From positions 275,413 to 339,412 of the forward strand of contig MNCI01020673.1 of NCBI GenBank assembly GCA_015680685.1: a stretch of 64,000 nt of DNA, read 5' to 3'. Source of the DNA: Gnetum montanum (lineage: Eukaryota; Streptophyta; Gnetopsida; Gnetales; Gnetaceae). The position numbers and the translations under genes were made by a program. The notes under the pieces are model-generated. The model ran no database searches, was not told the origin of the DNA, and was given only the letters and a program-made list of their open reading frames with translations. Shown piece by piece: positions 32,560 through 44,060 of this stretch. The first letter of the stretch is position 1, and each line of letters begins with the position of its first letter.

Positions 32560-33085
32560 ACTAATTAGATTAAATCTAGTCATCTTCCTAAGAAATTCTC
32601 TGATCCTGTAAGTCCTCTTATTTATTTGCAAATCACTAGAAATGTGCCTTGCAAAGCTCTTTTGGATTTAGGTTCTGGTGTTAATTTGATCTCCTAGGAA
32701 ATGCATAAAGCCTAGAACCTACCTCCACTAAAGAAGAGTAACATCCGTTTAGAGTTGGCCAACTAGTCCATCAATGCTCCATTGAGACTAGTGAAGGACA
32801 TTTTCACCACTGTTTGTTGGTGGTCATATCCAGTCAATTTCCTAGTGATCCAAGCCAAAAATTGTAAGGGAGACTTCCCAATCATAATGAAAAGAGCATA
32901 GCTGAGTATGATTGATGCACACCTAGGAATACATGATTTTTCCCTAGAGATATCAAAAGAAAATGCGTTTGGGAAGATCGAGAAGAAGAAAGTCCCATGC
33001 ATCACATACAATGATACAGGGTGCAAATGTGTGTAGAAGTCTTGGTTTGTACAATGCTCAACATTGCTTGCATGCAACTAGTGTG
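32560..33085 (+). pseudogene. Aspartic protease of copy D
   Basis: The active site reads ALLDLGSGVNLIS at about 32658-32697. MHKA and NLPPLKKSNIRLELA follow after stops. The flap-end block is decayed to IIMKRA (family IIMGRAWL). It ends in CITYNDTGCKC, the shared Cys linker. Confidence 0.78.
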
Positions 33086-33099
33086 CACAAGTAACTGAC

Positions 33100-34260
33100 A
33101 TACAAAGATGCTTGTATGTAGTAGCCACAAGACAAGAAGGCACCTAGTGGCTGATAGCTGAACTAGAGAGCAATTCAACTTTATGCATGGAACTAACTAA
33201 GAGCTTGACTTGTGCCTATGTCGATAGCATAGATGCATTAGAGCAAGTCCACCGCCAACTTCCAAGTACTAACACCGAAAATATCAATTGGGGGAAGTTG
33301 GAAATCCCTAACAAGTTTAAGCAAGAACCCCTTGAATTAAAACTGTTGCCCACTGGTATGGAGTATGCATTTCTCAAGAATGGAAAATCAGTAATCATTA
33401 ATGATAAGCTCACTCCTCAACAAAAAGAAAGACTGCTGAAGATGGTAAAAAAATAGTCAAAAGCCTTTGCTTGGTCATATCTCGAATTAATTGGAATAGA
33501 TCCTAGGATATGCCAACATAGAATTTACACCGATCCCTCTATGAATCCTCGATGAAAATTACAAAAATGACTGAACCCAAAGCTTAAGCACGTAGTTAAA
33601 GAAGAAATTGAATAACTTCTGAAGGCTAGGTTCATCTATGCCATTGCTGATAGTGAATGGATTAGTCCATTAGTCATTGTGCCTAAAAAAGGTGGTAAAT
33701 AGAGGGTTTGTATAGACTTTAGGCTATTAAACATGGTAACATTTAAAGATCATTTCCCATTTCCATTCATTGACCAAGTCTTAGATACTATTGTAGGGCA
33801 TTGTTATTATAGTTTTCTGGATGGTTACAGTGGCTACAATTAAATCCAAATAGCACCAGAAGACCAAGCCAAAACTACATTCACAAGTCCTTGGGAAACA
33901 TTTGCATATAGGTAGATGCCGTTTGGCTTGTGCAATGCTCTAGCAAAATTTCAATGTTTGGTTCTTAGTATATTTCAATAGCAAATAGGGAATGGTGTGG
34001 AGGTTTTTATGAATGATTTCTCCACCTATGTAGCAGACTTTGAATGAGCATTAGACTGATTAGAGCAAGTACTGAAACAATGTGTTGAAACCAACCTAAG
34101 GCTCAATTGGTAGAAAAGCCACTTAATGGTCCAAGAGCTCATTGTATTAGGGCATAAAATTTTACAAAAAGGGATGGAGGTAGATCCTGAAAAAATTAAA
34201 GTCATCCAAGAAATCACTTGTCAACCTAAAATTGTAAAAGATATCCAATCATTCCTTGGA
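33100..34260 (+). pseudogene. Linker and reverse transcriptase of copy D
   Basis: The linker 33187-33456 is open (89 codons; FKQEPLELKLLPTGMEYAF). RT motifs: LLKARFIYAIADSEWISPLV, VPKKGGK, VCIDFRLLNM, FKDHFPFPFIDQVLD, YYSFLDGYSGYN, APEDQAKTTFTSPW, MPFGLCNA. The catalytic block reads EVFMNDFSTY at 34000-34029, so the first catalytic Asp of the MDD triplet is Asn. The connection LGHKILQKGMEVDPEKIKVI is open (34126-34353). Stops occur at several former Trp and Gln codons. Confidence 0.88.
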
Positions 34261-34810
34261 CATACTGGCTATTATAGAAGTTTCATTGAGAACTTTTCGA
34301 AGATTGAAAAACTATTGGTAGAATTAACAAAAAAGGATGTATCCTTTGAATAGACCAAAGAATGTGAGCTAGCTTTCCAAACCTTGAAGCAAAAGCTCAT
34401 AGAAACACCCATTCTACAAGGCCCTAACTAGTTCAGATTGTTCCATATAATGACTGACGTGTCCAATTTTTCTTTAAGAGGCATACTTACATAGTTAGAT
34501 GACCAAAAATGTCCCTATTACATTCATTGTACAAGTCAAAGTATTGCTGGTGCACAACTCAACTATACCACAACAGAAAAAGAGTTAATGGCTGTGGTGT
34601 TTACACTAGAGAAATTTAGACATTATGTATTACTCTATAAGGTATTTGTACACACAGATCATAGAGTGATTTAGTTCCATATGAATAAACCAATGGTGAG
34701 CCCTTATATCATACGATGGCTCGTGATTTTGTAAGAGTTCGATCTTACAATGGTCGATCATAAAGGCACTAAGAATGTTGTTGCTGATCATTTATCTTGG
34801 TTCTGATGGG
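34261..34810 (+). pseudogene. RNase H of copy D
   Basis: HTGYYRSFIENFSKIEKLL leads into the domain. Blocks: IMTDVSNFSLRGIL (first Asp), TTEKELMAVVFTLEKF (Glu), VFVHTDHRVI (second Asp) and VVADHLSWF (last Asp). All four catalytic positions remain visible, but stops and frameshifts separate them. Confidence 0.85.
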
Positions 34811-34959
34811 ACAACAAAGAGGACAAATACCTAATTTCTGATCATTTCCCTAATGAACGTCTTTTTGTAGGTGTAATTAACAATCAATCACCCATAGATA
34901 CAAATTGGTACAATAGCATTCTTATTGATCTTCTAACATAAGAAACACCACAAGGGCTG

Positions 34960-36165
34960 GACTTTAAAAATAAATAAAAATTTTCCCATTGAGTCAAACA
35001 TTTCATGGAAATCAATAAACACCTTTACAAGGTGTGTTTCGATGGCTTGGTCTAATGGTGTGTTCCCAACACAGATCAATTGTGAGTTCTCCAAGATGCT
35101 CATGAGGGTCCTTGTGGGGGTCATTACACTGGGAGAGGAACATCCATTAAAATCTTACTTGCAGGATATTATTGGCCTACATTATTTAGGGATACCCATC
35201 ATTTTTTCCAATCTTGTAAGTGTTGCCAACACGATGGGGGAATGACTACTATAATGGAGGGTCCACAACAATAGATTCAACCCTTATAACCCTTCGATAT
35301 ATGGGGTATTGATTTCACAAAATGAGTAGAAGCAACTATCATTACTGACTGTACATCATCTACTGTTGCATGATTTGTTCAACAACAAATTGTAAACAAG
35401 TTTGGCATGCCTCATGCACCTATTTTTGATAATGGTACACATTTTACAGGTGCGAATTTTTGGAAGTTGATGCAATGCTTAGGAGTTGAGCATAAACTAA
35501 CTACACCATATCATCATCAAGTGAATGGTCAAGTCGAAGTCACCAATAGGGAAACTAGAAAAATCTTAACATGAACCATTAGCAAATATAGGCGAGATTG
35601 GGGCACTAAACTGAATGATGCTCTTTGGGCCTATCGCTCCACATGGAAACTCCCTATAGGCTACTCTCCCTATGAGTTAGTGTATAGTAAAATTCCAACA
35701 GTTCCTATCCAAGCTGAGCTCTGTACACTATCTACAACATGTGACGTTAACCTTGACCTTAGTCTAGCACAAAAAAAATGGTTAATGAATCTTAACTTGC
35801 TAGATGAAAACCAATTAGCCACTTTGTCATCCAACAAATTTTACAAGGCCTTCAACAAGTAACATCATGACCTAAGAATTAGGAAACTCAAATACCAACT
35901 AGGAGATAGGGTTTTTTATTAGAATCCCACACATGTGCCACAACAAACTAAATTTCAAATGTTATGAGAAGGACCTTATATCATTTATGAAAATTTTCCT
36001 TCAGGGGCCATGATGATCTATAAACCTAGAAGCTCGAATAAGAAATTATTAGTCAACATCTAGCAAACCAAACCTTTCCATGAGCCAAAAATGACTAGTA
36101 CTAACACTACCTCTGTTGATGGACAACCTTGCTCATTATTTCGGGTCTCCTCCTTCCAACTTAGT
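34960..36165 (+). pseudogene. Integrase of copy D
   Basis: Degraded zinc-binding part (35040-35240), then FDIWGIDFTK, where about 57 bp (MGP to DYF) is missing compared with copy B. The second Asp block IFDNGTHFTGANF and the third block NGQVEVTNRE (Glu) are intact, unlike A and B. The C terminus has ALWAYRSTWKLPIGYSPYE, a piece open at 35680-35862, GPYIIYENF and PFHEPK. Stops remain at several codons. Confidence 0.86.
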
Positions 36166-37619
36166 CATGGGGGAGATGGCCACTAATGCTAATTATTCTA
36201 AGCCCTCAGTTTCTTTTGTCTTTTTTTTTATTTTACATATTTTTGTTTTACACCATCATTAACATTTTTACTATTTCTTTCTTTGTACCTTTTATTTGAT
36301 TTATTCTCACTCATCACATAATAAGTGCTTATGATGGTGGGTTGTACTATAATAGTGTTGATTACTAATGTTTGGTTTTTACCTTTGACTTTTAATGTTG
36401 ATGCTAAGATATGGTTTCTTTTGATAAAATAGGCAATGAGCCCATGTCATCCATTCATCCATTCAACTCTATGGTTTTCCTTTGTTTTGAAAATGTACTA
36501 TCCCTTTTTCTACTCAAACCTATTAATGAATTTGTGGCTTGGTATTCTTCAAACCAAATAAAGATTCAAATGGATTGAAAAGGGTGTGACTTCAAGGGGT
36601 TCAATGCATTTGTGCTAGCTATTCTCTTGGGAACTTGGATGTTTTTCATAGGCTTTCCGCTATTCCGCTATCGACTAATATTAAGAAGTTGAATGACTTA
36701 AATAAGTTTTTACATAGTGTGGTTCCCACTCTAAAAAAAAAACTAGTGGGAATTCAAAGCACACCCCTTAGACATAATAAAGGAATATGGGCTACAAGCA
36801 CTGGTTATCACACTGGAAAGACATGTTACCCATGCCTAAAGGTTTCCTCTAACTAAGGCCCTTTCTCACTTCCTGCTTCTCTAGTCTTCTCTATTTGGAA
36901 TGGTGGTTGCTCTGTAGAAGCATTCTTGTTGCTTTAGGGAGAATAGGTTGGTCAAGTGTGTTGATGCGAGGTCACTGAATGTGGTTAGTTTTAATTTGGA
37001 TTTGGGCTGAATTTTATTAAGTAACCTTAACCACATAATTCATAAGGGACTTTACACAACCTTGATTTTGGGATTCCATTTCATTCTCTCTTCTCTTTCC
37101 ATATTACTTCCCATATTCTACCTCATTTCTAATTTAAATGATTAGTCTATATCTTGGTCAACTCATTGTTATTCTTTCGTAAATTCTTGTGGGTGAATTC
37201 TTAACTATTGTCTTCATATGTCATTCCTAGAGCCTATGGACTCTTTGGTTTGTGGGTTTTTCAAGGAATAAAGGGCATGAACCTACATTGTGGAGGACCC
37301 ATTGGCATTTCTTTTTGGTGCAATTGTTAAGTTCTTTTCCCTTAAACATTTCTTGCAATCAACTATTTCTCATTTCAACCCACCCATGAAATCCATTTTT
37401 ATTTATTTATTGGATTCAGTGTTGTTATTCCTCTTACATTTCTTTTTCTTTCATTTTCCATCCCATTGCTACTGGAGGTTTGCTCTTAGTCATGGGGGTC
37501 TATTGCAAATTTTTCCATTCCATTACTTATCTCACCCCTACACCTTGGGTAGTTATCACTTACAAACTTCTAACCTAGTATTTGCCATACCCACAACCTA
37601 GCTAATGTGCTTCATATCA
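36166..37619 (+). other. Non-coding spacer of copy D
   Basis: No gene. It closely follows the copy A spacer: T-rich start, the ACATGTTACCCATGCCT block at about 36820, pyrimidine-rich stretch, TGGAATGGTGGTTGC, and the AGGGCATGAACC region near 37270. Small open frames are not conserved between copies. Confidence 0.6.
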
Positions 37620-37686
37620 AGGTAAGGTATCAACTATATTATATCTTATCTATCCTTGCTAATTCATGATTGTGTTGTGTGTGCAA
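37620..37686 (+). promoter_or_regulatory. Predicted 65-nt intron before the 3' ORF remnant, copy D
   Basis: Donor AAGGTAAGGTATC at 37618-37630, branch-point-like TTGCTAATTC at about 37658-37667, T/G-rich tract and acceptor position at 37685, where AG has decayed to AA in copy D (copy A has TAG). The remnant ATG follows at 37687. The length is near the lower limit for plant introns. Confidence 0.45.
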
Positions 37687-38022
37687 ATGGCAATTACATG
37701 AACAATGGACTGAGATAGGAGGAAGCACTTAGGATGGACTAGAGTTGGAGCATTGACACAAGGAACACGCTTAGTCATGTGGTCATGGACGAAAAATGGT
37801 GTGCACATTTTTGACATTGGCAGCAATGCACCTCATTTTCTTTTCTCTCTCTCTTTAAGCTGTCAAACGAGGGTTTGGATGTCATCTATGTATAGTGTTC
37901 ACGACAATGGTTATGAACACCAATGCGGTAATACGTTTGTCGATTCGTTCATTGCGTACTTTGAGTCTGTCATTTCATACCTTCCCAATATTTTGTAAGG
38001 AACTCAAGGATAGGTTTTCATT
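37687..38022 (+). pseudogene. 3' ORF remnant, copy D
   Basis: The same deleted form as copy A. The start region is retained, the coiled-coil body is absent, and the tail TACCTTCCCAATATTTTGTAAGG...GGTTTTCATT precedes the gap. An open frame at 37753-37998 is not conserved in B, C or G. Confidence 0.55.
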
Positions 38023-38046
38023 NNNNNNNNNNNNNNNNNNNNNNNN
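38023..38046. other. Assembly gap (24 N)
   Basis: It replaces the polypurine tract and the U3 with TATA box of the copy D 3' LTR. Comparison with copy A shows roughly 170 bp should lie here, so the N count is not a true size. Confidence 0.85.
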
Positions 38047-38714
38047 TTTCAGAGTTAGAATTATTTCTGAGTGCTCACAGTAGAAGTCATAGAGTGAAAA
38101 GATATTTATTTAAGCATTGTGTACTTGAGCACACCTTGTGTCCTGAAATAAAGAAGAACTTTGTGATAAACCTTGCAACATTCAGAATAGCTTAATTATT
38201 GCATTTCATGTTATTTGTTGTTATTTGATGCTTTTAATAGTTAATTAATATTATTTTATAGAATTATTAATTATCAATTACCAATGAATTAACACACTTA
38301 GCACGACCACTTCGAGCATACGTGGAACGCTTAGTAACCCAATAACAATTAGCATTTGGTAATCCCAGTAGTGTTACACTGGTTCAGGATATGTTTGGAG
38401 AGTGGGAACAGATGCTAGTATTAGGATTTTATTTACATTAGAGTTACAAAATCCACTAGTTAATTAAATCTTTTCATTGCACACACTTAGGAGACTAGGA
38501 TAGAAAATATAAAACAAAAACATAAAAATCATACACCTCAAGTTTACTTAACCATACAATTATGCCTTACAAGTAAGCTTGGGAAGACAACGACTGCATA
38601 ACTCATCCTTATATTATGTAGGTGCATTAGCACTTAATCCTCAAAGTTCAACTAGATCATGCATGAATGCTTGTATTCATATGGTTGGGCGTAGGGGTAC
38701 CTCACCGTTCATCA
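38047..38714 (+). repeat. 3' LTR of copy D (5' end lost in gap)
   Basis: Begins in R (AGAGTTAGAATTATTTCTGAGTG) and ends GTTCATCA. It aligns throughout with 29215-29873. Confidence 0.9.
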
Positions 38715-40390
38715 ATGGTATATATGGAGTTTTTGTGATGCATCAATGGGTCTCATCGATGTAGTTATTGACCGCTATTAACTTTAGTTAACTTAGTCAA
38801 AACTTAAAAATTACAAAGAGATTTTGAACGAAATTAGTGTCAAATAGAAGCCTAAATAGCCATGAACATGATGAAAATATGAGAAGAGGGTGTTGAGGTT
38901 CTGAAAATTGAGAAAATCAAGAAAATGAAGAAAGAGGATGAAAAATGAAAGATGAAGGAGCACACAGTGATTTGCATAATGGAATATGTGAAAGATAATA
39001 TTATAGCAATGTCTAAGGTAAGGAACCTAACTAACCAAACTAAGATATATGCAAGTGGGTCTTTCCCATAGCAAGCTCATGCCCTTGTTGCCCTTGCATA
39101 ACCTCAACTATGGAGTTCGTGGGCCCCATAGTTGATTAATGATCATTAAAAGTTAAGGACCAACCAAAAAGAATCTATCCAAGAATTTAAACACATTAGA
39201 CTAAGAGACAGAGCATAACATAGAACCTGGTAGTGAGGTGAGTTATGATAGCATGGATGGATGATGATGGTGGAATGGGATTCTGAATTGAGGTCATAAG
39301 AAGTCCCTTGTGAAATTTGTATTTAAAATGACATGAGAAAATCCATCCTTAGTCTAGACTAGAACCAGCTGCTTTCAGTGACTTTGCATTGCCTCTCTAA
39401 GACCGATTCACCCACTTGAGACATAAAAGTGCTCCCACAAAACAACCACCATTCCATAAATAGAAAAAAAGATAAGTAAGAAGTGAGAGAGGGCCTTAGG
39501 TAAAGGGAACCTTCAAGCATGGGTGCATGTCTTTCTAGTCCCATAACTAGTGCTTGTAGCCCATTTATTTAAGGGATGTGCTTTGAATTTCCATCATTTC
39601 TTTTTAATTTTTTTTAAAATTTTTAGACGTGAACCACACCATATAAAAACTTATTTAACTTCTAAGTAGTGGTTGAAATGGAATGGTAAGAACTTCATGA
39701 AAAACACTCAAGCACTCAAGTAAGCAAAGGAGTACAAGGAGTATTGAGTCCCCTTGAAGTCACACCGTCTACAAACCTTTGAATATTTCCCAATTTTGGA
39801 ACTACCAAGATCACCAATTAATTAAAAGTTTCTTTAATGGAAGGGATCTCAAACTCTTAGAACAAGAAAAACCATGGAGTTTATTAGATGGGAAAATGAC
39901 GTGGACTCATTGCCTGTTCCATGAAAAATAAACCATAAAATAGTCATTAGACATCATAATTCAAAAATAGAAACCAAACATCGACAATCATAATAGTAAG
40001 CACAAATCATCATTAGTAAACAACAATAGTGACACTGTGTACTGTGATAATAAAGCACTTTTATTAGAAAAAATAATGAAAAGTCACACTTAAACAAAAC
40101 AAAAAAAAAACAAAATATATACGAAAGTGTAAAATAATCAAGAAAGGTTCANACAAAATATATACGAAAGTGTAAAATAATCAAGAAAGGTTCAAAGGTA
40201 CTAACGATGGTGTAAAATTAGAAAATAAAAAAATTGTAAAATAAATAATCTTGTAAAATAAAAAACATGGAAAACAAAAAGTAGAAAAAAAGTAAGAAGC
40301 AATATGAATTATTAGCATGGATGGCCATCTCCTCCATGATTGAGTTGAAAGGAGGATATTCAAAAAATGGAATGTGGTTGTCCATTTGTT
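38715..40390 (-). other. Non-coding spacer of copy C
   Basis: Minus-strand spacer between integrase and 3' ORF. The left part has the CATCGATGAGACC and TATATA block (38715-38770) comparable to the promoter-like segment of copy B, plus AG-rich low-complexity sequence near 38880-38960. The conserved block appears at 39440-39600 (reverse). A 42-bp perfect duplication with an N lies at 40110-40194. No gene. Confidence 0.55.
40110..40194. repeat. 42-bp perfect duplication separated by a single N
   Basis: ACAAAATATATACGAAAGTG...AAGGTTCA occurs at 40110-40151 and 40153-40194 around the N at 40152. It has the same form as the artefact at 11149-11264. Confidence 0.85.
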
Positions 40391-41640
40391 GAGGTGGTAG
40401 TTACATTGGCTTGTCTTGGTTATAGGAAAGGTTTCACTTGTTGGATGTTGACGAACTGCTTTTTATTTGGGCTTTTAGGTTTGTAGATTAACATGGCCCA
40501 AGAGAAAAAGGTTTGATCCATGATATAAGATCCCTCCCACAATGTTTGGAATTTTGTCTTTTGTGGGTACATGTGTGGGGTTCCAATAGAGAACCTTATC
40601 TCCTGGTTGAAATGTTACTTTTCGTATTTTGAGGTCATGACATTACTTGTTGAATTCCATGTGCATCTCATTCAAAGATAAGGCCACTAATTAGTTTTCA
40701 TCTAGCACATTCAGTTTGATCAATATTTCTTTCTATGCTAGACTTAGGTCAAGATCTAAATCACAGGCTATTAAGAGTGTATGAAGCTCAGACTAAATCA
40801 AGAGCATTGGAGGTTTTCCATATACTAACTTATAGGGTGAGGTCAAGATCTAGATCACAGGCTATAAATAGTGTATGAAGCTCAGACTAAATCAAGAGCA
40901 TTGGAGGTTTTCCATATACTAACTTGTAGGGTGAGTAGCCAATAGGGAGTTTTCATGTTGAATGATAGGTCCAAATGACATCATTAAGTTTGGTGCTCCA
41001 ATATCTCCTATATTAGCTTATGGTTCTTGTTAAGATCTTTGTGATCTCCTAATTAGTTACCTCTACTTGATCATTGGCTTGGGGGTGGTAGGGTGTTGTT
41101 AATTTATGTTCAACCCCCAAGTGTTACATAACTTTCTAAAAGTGGCACCTATGAAATGAGTTTCATTGTTAGAAATTAGTGCACATGGCATCCCAAACCT
41201 ACTTACAACATCTTGTTGTACAAATCTAGCAGCAGTGGATGATGTACAATCAAAAATAGTTGTTGCTTCTACAATGATATATGTCTTTTCATTGAACATG
41301 GGTTTGATGGAACCCATGAAGTTAATGCCCCATATGTTAAAGAGCTCCAATGGTTGAATCCACTATTGAGGACCTTCCATTTGAGTGATCATCCCACCAT
41401 CTCGTTGACAACATTCACAAGATCAGACAAGCTGGTGGAAATCCTTAAAGATTGTAGGCGAATAGTATCATACCATCAGGATTTTTATGGCTTTGTGTCT
41501 CCCTACATAGTGGCCTCTGCAAGGCCCTTCGTGAGCATCCTAGAGAATGCACAATTGATCTTCATTAGGGACATACCAACAAATTAGGCCATTAGCACAC
41601 ATCTTGTAAAGATGTTTATTGATTTCCATGAAGAATTTAG
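40391..41640 (-). pseudogene. Integrase of copy C
   Basis: Read from 41640 leftward: DQLCILEDAHEGPCRGHYVGR and SCECCQRDGGM (zinc-binding part), then 41350-41099 open: LFNIWGINFMGSI (first Asp changed to Asn), ARFVQQDVVSRFGMPCALIS and NNETHFIGATF (second Asp changed to Asn). About 33 bp is missing after TYIIV. The C-terminal half holds a 94-bp tandem duplication (40747-40934) that shifts the frame. Confidence 0.85.
40747..40934 (-). repeat. 94-bp tandem duplication within integrase, copy C
   Basis: Units at 40747-40840 and 40841-40934 start GGTCAAGATCTARATCACAG and differ at a few bases. That argues for an old duplication rather than an assembly error. 94 is not a multiple of three. Confidence 0.85.
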
Positions 41641-41789
41641 CCTAATGAAACATTTTTGGTTCTTTCTAAAGTTAAGAGCTTGTGGCATCTCCTAAGTGAG
41701 AAGGTAAGTGAGGATGTCATCATACCATTTTGGTTTTGTAGGCATTTGTTCATTGATTGCAACAATAGAGAGGAGTTCATCTAGAAATT

Positions 41790-42250
41790 GATTAGAGATT
41801 GGGCTTTCCTCTTCTTTATTGTCCCATCTTAATCTAGAGAGGTGGTCAGTGATCACATTCTTGGTCCCTTTTCAATCTACCATTGTGAGATCAAATTCCT
41901 ACAAGATCATGAGCCATTGTATGATATGAGGACTTACCGTCGACTTGTTCATCAAGAAGCAAATGGCACTATGGGTTGTGTGCACAAATACTTTATAGCC
42001 AAGCACACAGTGTCTAAACTTGTCAAGAGCATACACCATTATCATTAGTTCTTTTTCAGTTGTGGTATAATGTAATTGTGCATCCACAATGCTTCAGCTC
42101 ATGCAATGGATGTAATATGGACATTTTTTATCATCCAACTGGATAAGTAGCACTTCCGAAGCATAATTAGATGCATCTGTCATGATGTGAAATGGCCTGA
42201 ACCAATTTGGTAGCCATAGAATTGGAGTTTCTATAAGTTTCTCCTTTAGT
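41790..42250 (-). pseudogene. RNase H of copy C
   Basis: Open from 42087 to 41899: DAQLHYTTTEKELMIMVYAL holds the Glu, and VFVHTTHSAICFLMNKSTVS has the second Asp changed to Thr (family TDHS). Upstream, MTDASNYASEVLL holds the first Asp near 42160-42185. Confidence 0.84.
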
Positions 42251-43480
42251 AGTTGGAATGCATGTTTGCACTCCTTGGTCTAGATGAACAAAGCATCCTT
42301 CTTTGTAAGCTCGACCAATGACTTTGTGATCTTAGAGAAATTCTCTATAAATCACTAATAGTAGCAAATTTGTCCAAGGAATGATTTGACATCCTTGACT
42401 GTCTCTAGTTGACATGTAATTCCTTGGATGACCCTTATTTTTTTTGGGTCTACCTCAATTCCTTCTTGTGAAATTTGGTGCACGACACAATGCCTTCTTA
42501 GACCATGAGATGACTCTTTTGCCAATTGAGCTATAAGTTTATTTCAACACATCTCTTCAGTACTTTCTCAAGGCGATTCAAGGCTTACTCAAATATAGTT
42601 CCATAGGTGGACAAGTCATCCATGAAGACTTCCATACCACTACTAATTTTCTGTTGAAAAATACTAAGGACTAGGTATTGAAAGGTTTCAGGGGCATTTC
42701 ATAGACCAAATAACATCTTACAATATGCAAAAGTTCCCTAGGGACTCATGAATGTTGTCTTAACCTAATCTTTTCATGCAATTTGGATTTGGTTATAGCC
42801 ACTATAACCATCCAAGAAGCTATAATAGCAATGCCCAGATATGGTGTCCAAAACTTGATTCACAAATGGTAATGAAAAATGATCTTTAAATGTTGCCATA
42901 TTCAATAGCCTCAAATCGATACAGACTTGCCACTTGCCACCTTTCTTTGGCAAAGTGGGCTAACCCACTTACTATCTATGATGGGGTAGATGAACCTTCT
43001 ATTAAGGACTTGCTCTATTTCCTCCTTGATGATCTACTTCAATTTTGGGTTCAACTACCTCTACAACTACCTTCTTAGCTAGGTCTGTGTAAATGTGATG
43101 TTGGCATATCCTTGGATCGATTCCTATCAACTTAGGATATGACCAGGCAGAGGCTATTGGCCATTTGTTAACCACCATTAAGAGCCTTTCTTTTTGTTCA
43201 AGAGTAATTCTGGCATTGATTATGGCTAGTTTATCATTATTTAAAAATGCACATTCCATTCAACTGGTAGATTTTTTAGTTCTAGGGGCTTCTACTTGAA
43301 GTTATCAGGGATTTCTAACTCTCCCCAATAGGTGTCAACATTTTCATGATTAGAGAGTTGGTGATAAACTTGCTCAAAGTTCATCTATGCTTTCAACATA
43401 AGCACATGTTAGGTTCTCAATTAGTTTCATGCATAATGTGTTGCTATCTGAGTCAGCTATCAGCCACTGGATGCCCTCCT
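42251..43480 (-). pseudogene. Linker and reverse transcriptase of copy C
   Basis: Linker MECAFLNNDKLAIINARIT then KERLLMVVNKWPIASAW (43259-43140). RT motifs on minus include LPSLYRF-like decayed core, FLDGYSGYNQIQI (about 42780-42820), MLFGL in place of MPFGL, and EVFMDDLST at about 42605-42630, with the catalytic Asp pair kept. The connection downstream carries EGIEVDPKKIRVIQGIT. Stops at many points. Confidence 0.85.
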
Positions 43481-44060
43481 ATTTTGTGGCTGCTGCATAT
43501 AGACACCTTTGAATATATGTTTCTTGTGCATACTGATTGCATGCTTTTATGTATGTACTTTTGATGGACCAAATCTTTTGCATGCACTTACACCCATTAT
43601 TGTTGTATGCGATGCATGGAATATGCTTCTTCTCTAACTTTCCAAATTCATTGTCATTGGAGATTTTCAAGGAAAGGTCCCTTATGCTCATATGTGCATC
43701 GACCGTGCTTAACTAAGCCCTTTTCATAATTATGGGGAAGTCACCTTTGCAATTTTCAATCTTAATCACCAGAAAATTAGCAAGATATAACCATCCACTA
43801 ACTATGGTCATAATGTCTTCCACTAATCCCAAAGGAATAGTGATTGATTGATCTACTAATTCTAGATAAATGTTGCTCTTCTTAAGAAGTGGTAGGTTCT
43901 AGGCCTTATACCTGTCATTGGAGATGAGATTGACATCAAAATTAGAATCAAGAAGAGCCTTACATGGTTCATGTCCAATGATCTGTAGGTAAATGAGAGG
44001 ACTTATTGGATCAAATATTTTTGTGGGAAGATTGCCAACCTTGATTCAATTAAAAATAGC
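43481..44060 (-). pseudogene. Aspartic protease of copy C
   Basis: The active-site block reads ALLDSNFDVNLIS on minus near 43925-43965 (family DSGSS; the Gly is lost). NLPLLKKSNIYLELVDQSI follows, then the end (43691-43479): IRDLSLKISNDNEFGKLEKK and CIAYNNNGCKCMQKIW. Confidence 0.8.

Larger units (their letters stand above)
29033..38714 (+). mobile_element. F1 LTR retrotransposon, copy D (complete, inside copy C)
   Basis: LTRs at 29033-29873 and (gap) 38047-38714, with all pol domains between. Flanking pentamers ACAGT (29028-29032) and ATGGT (38715-38719) differ by two transitions. Sequence on both sides is minus-strand copy C, aligning with copy B continuously when D is removed. The 3' ORF is deleted, as in copy A, its closest relative here. 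Confidence 0.92.
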
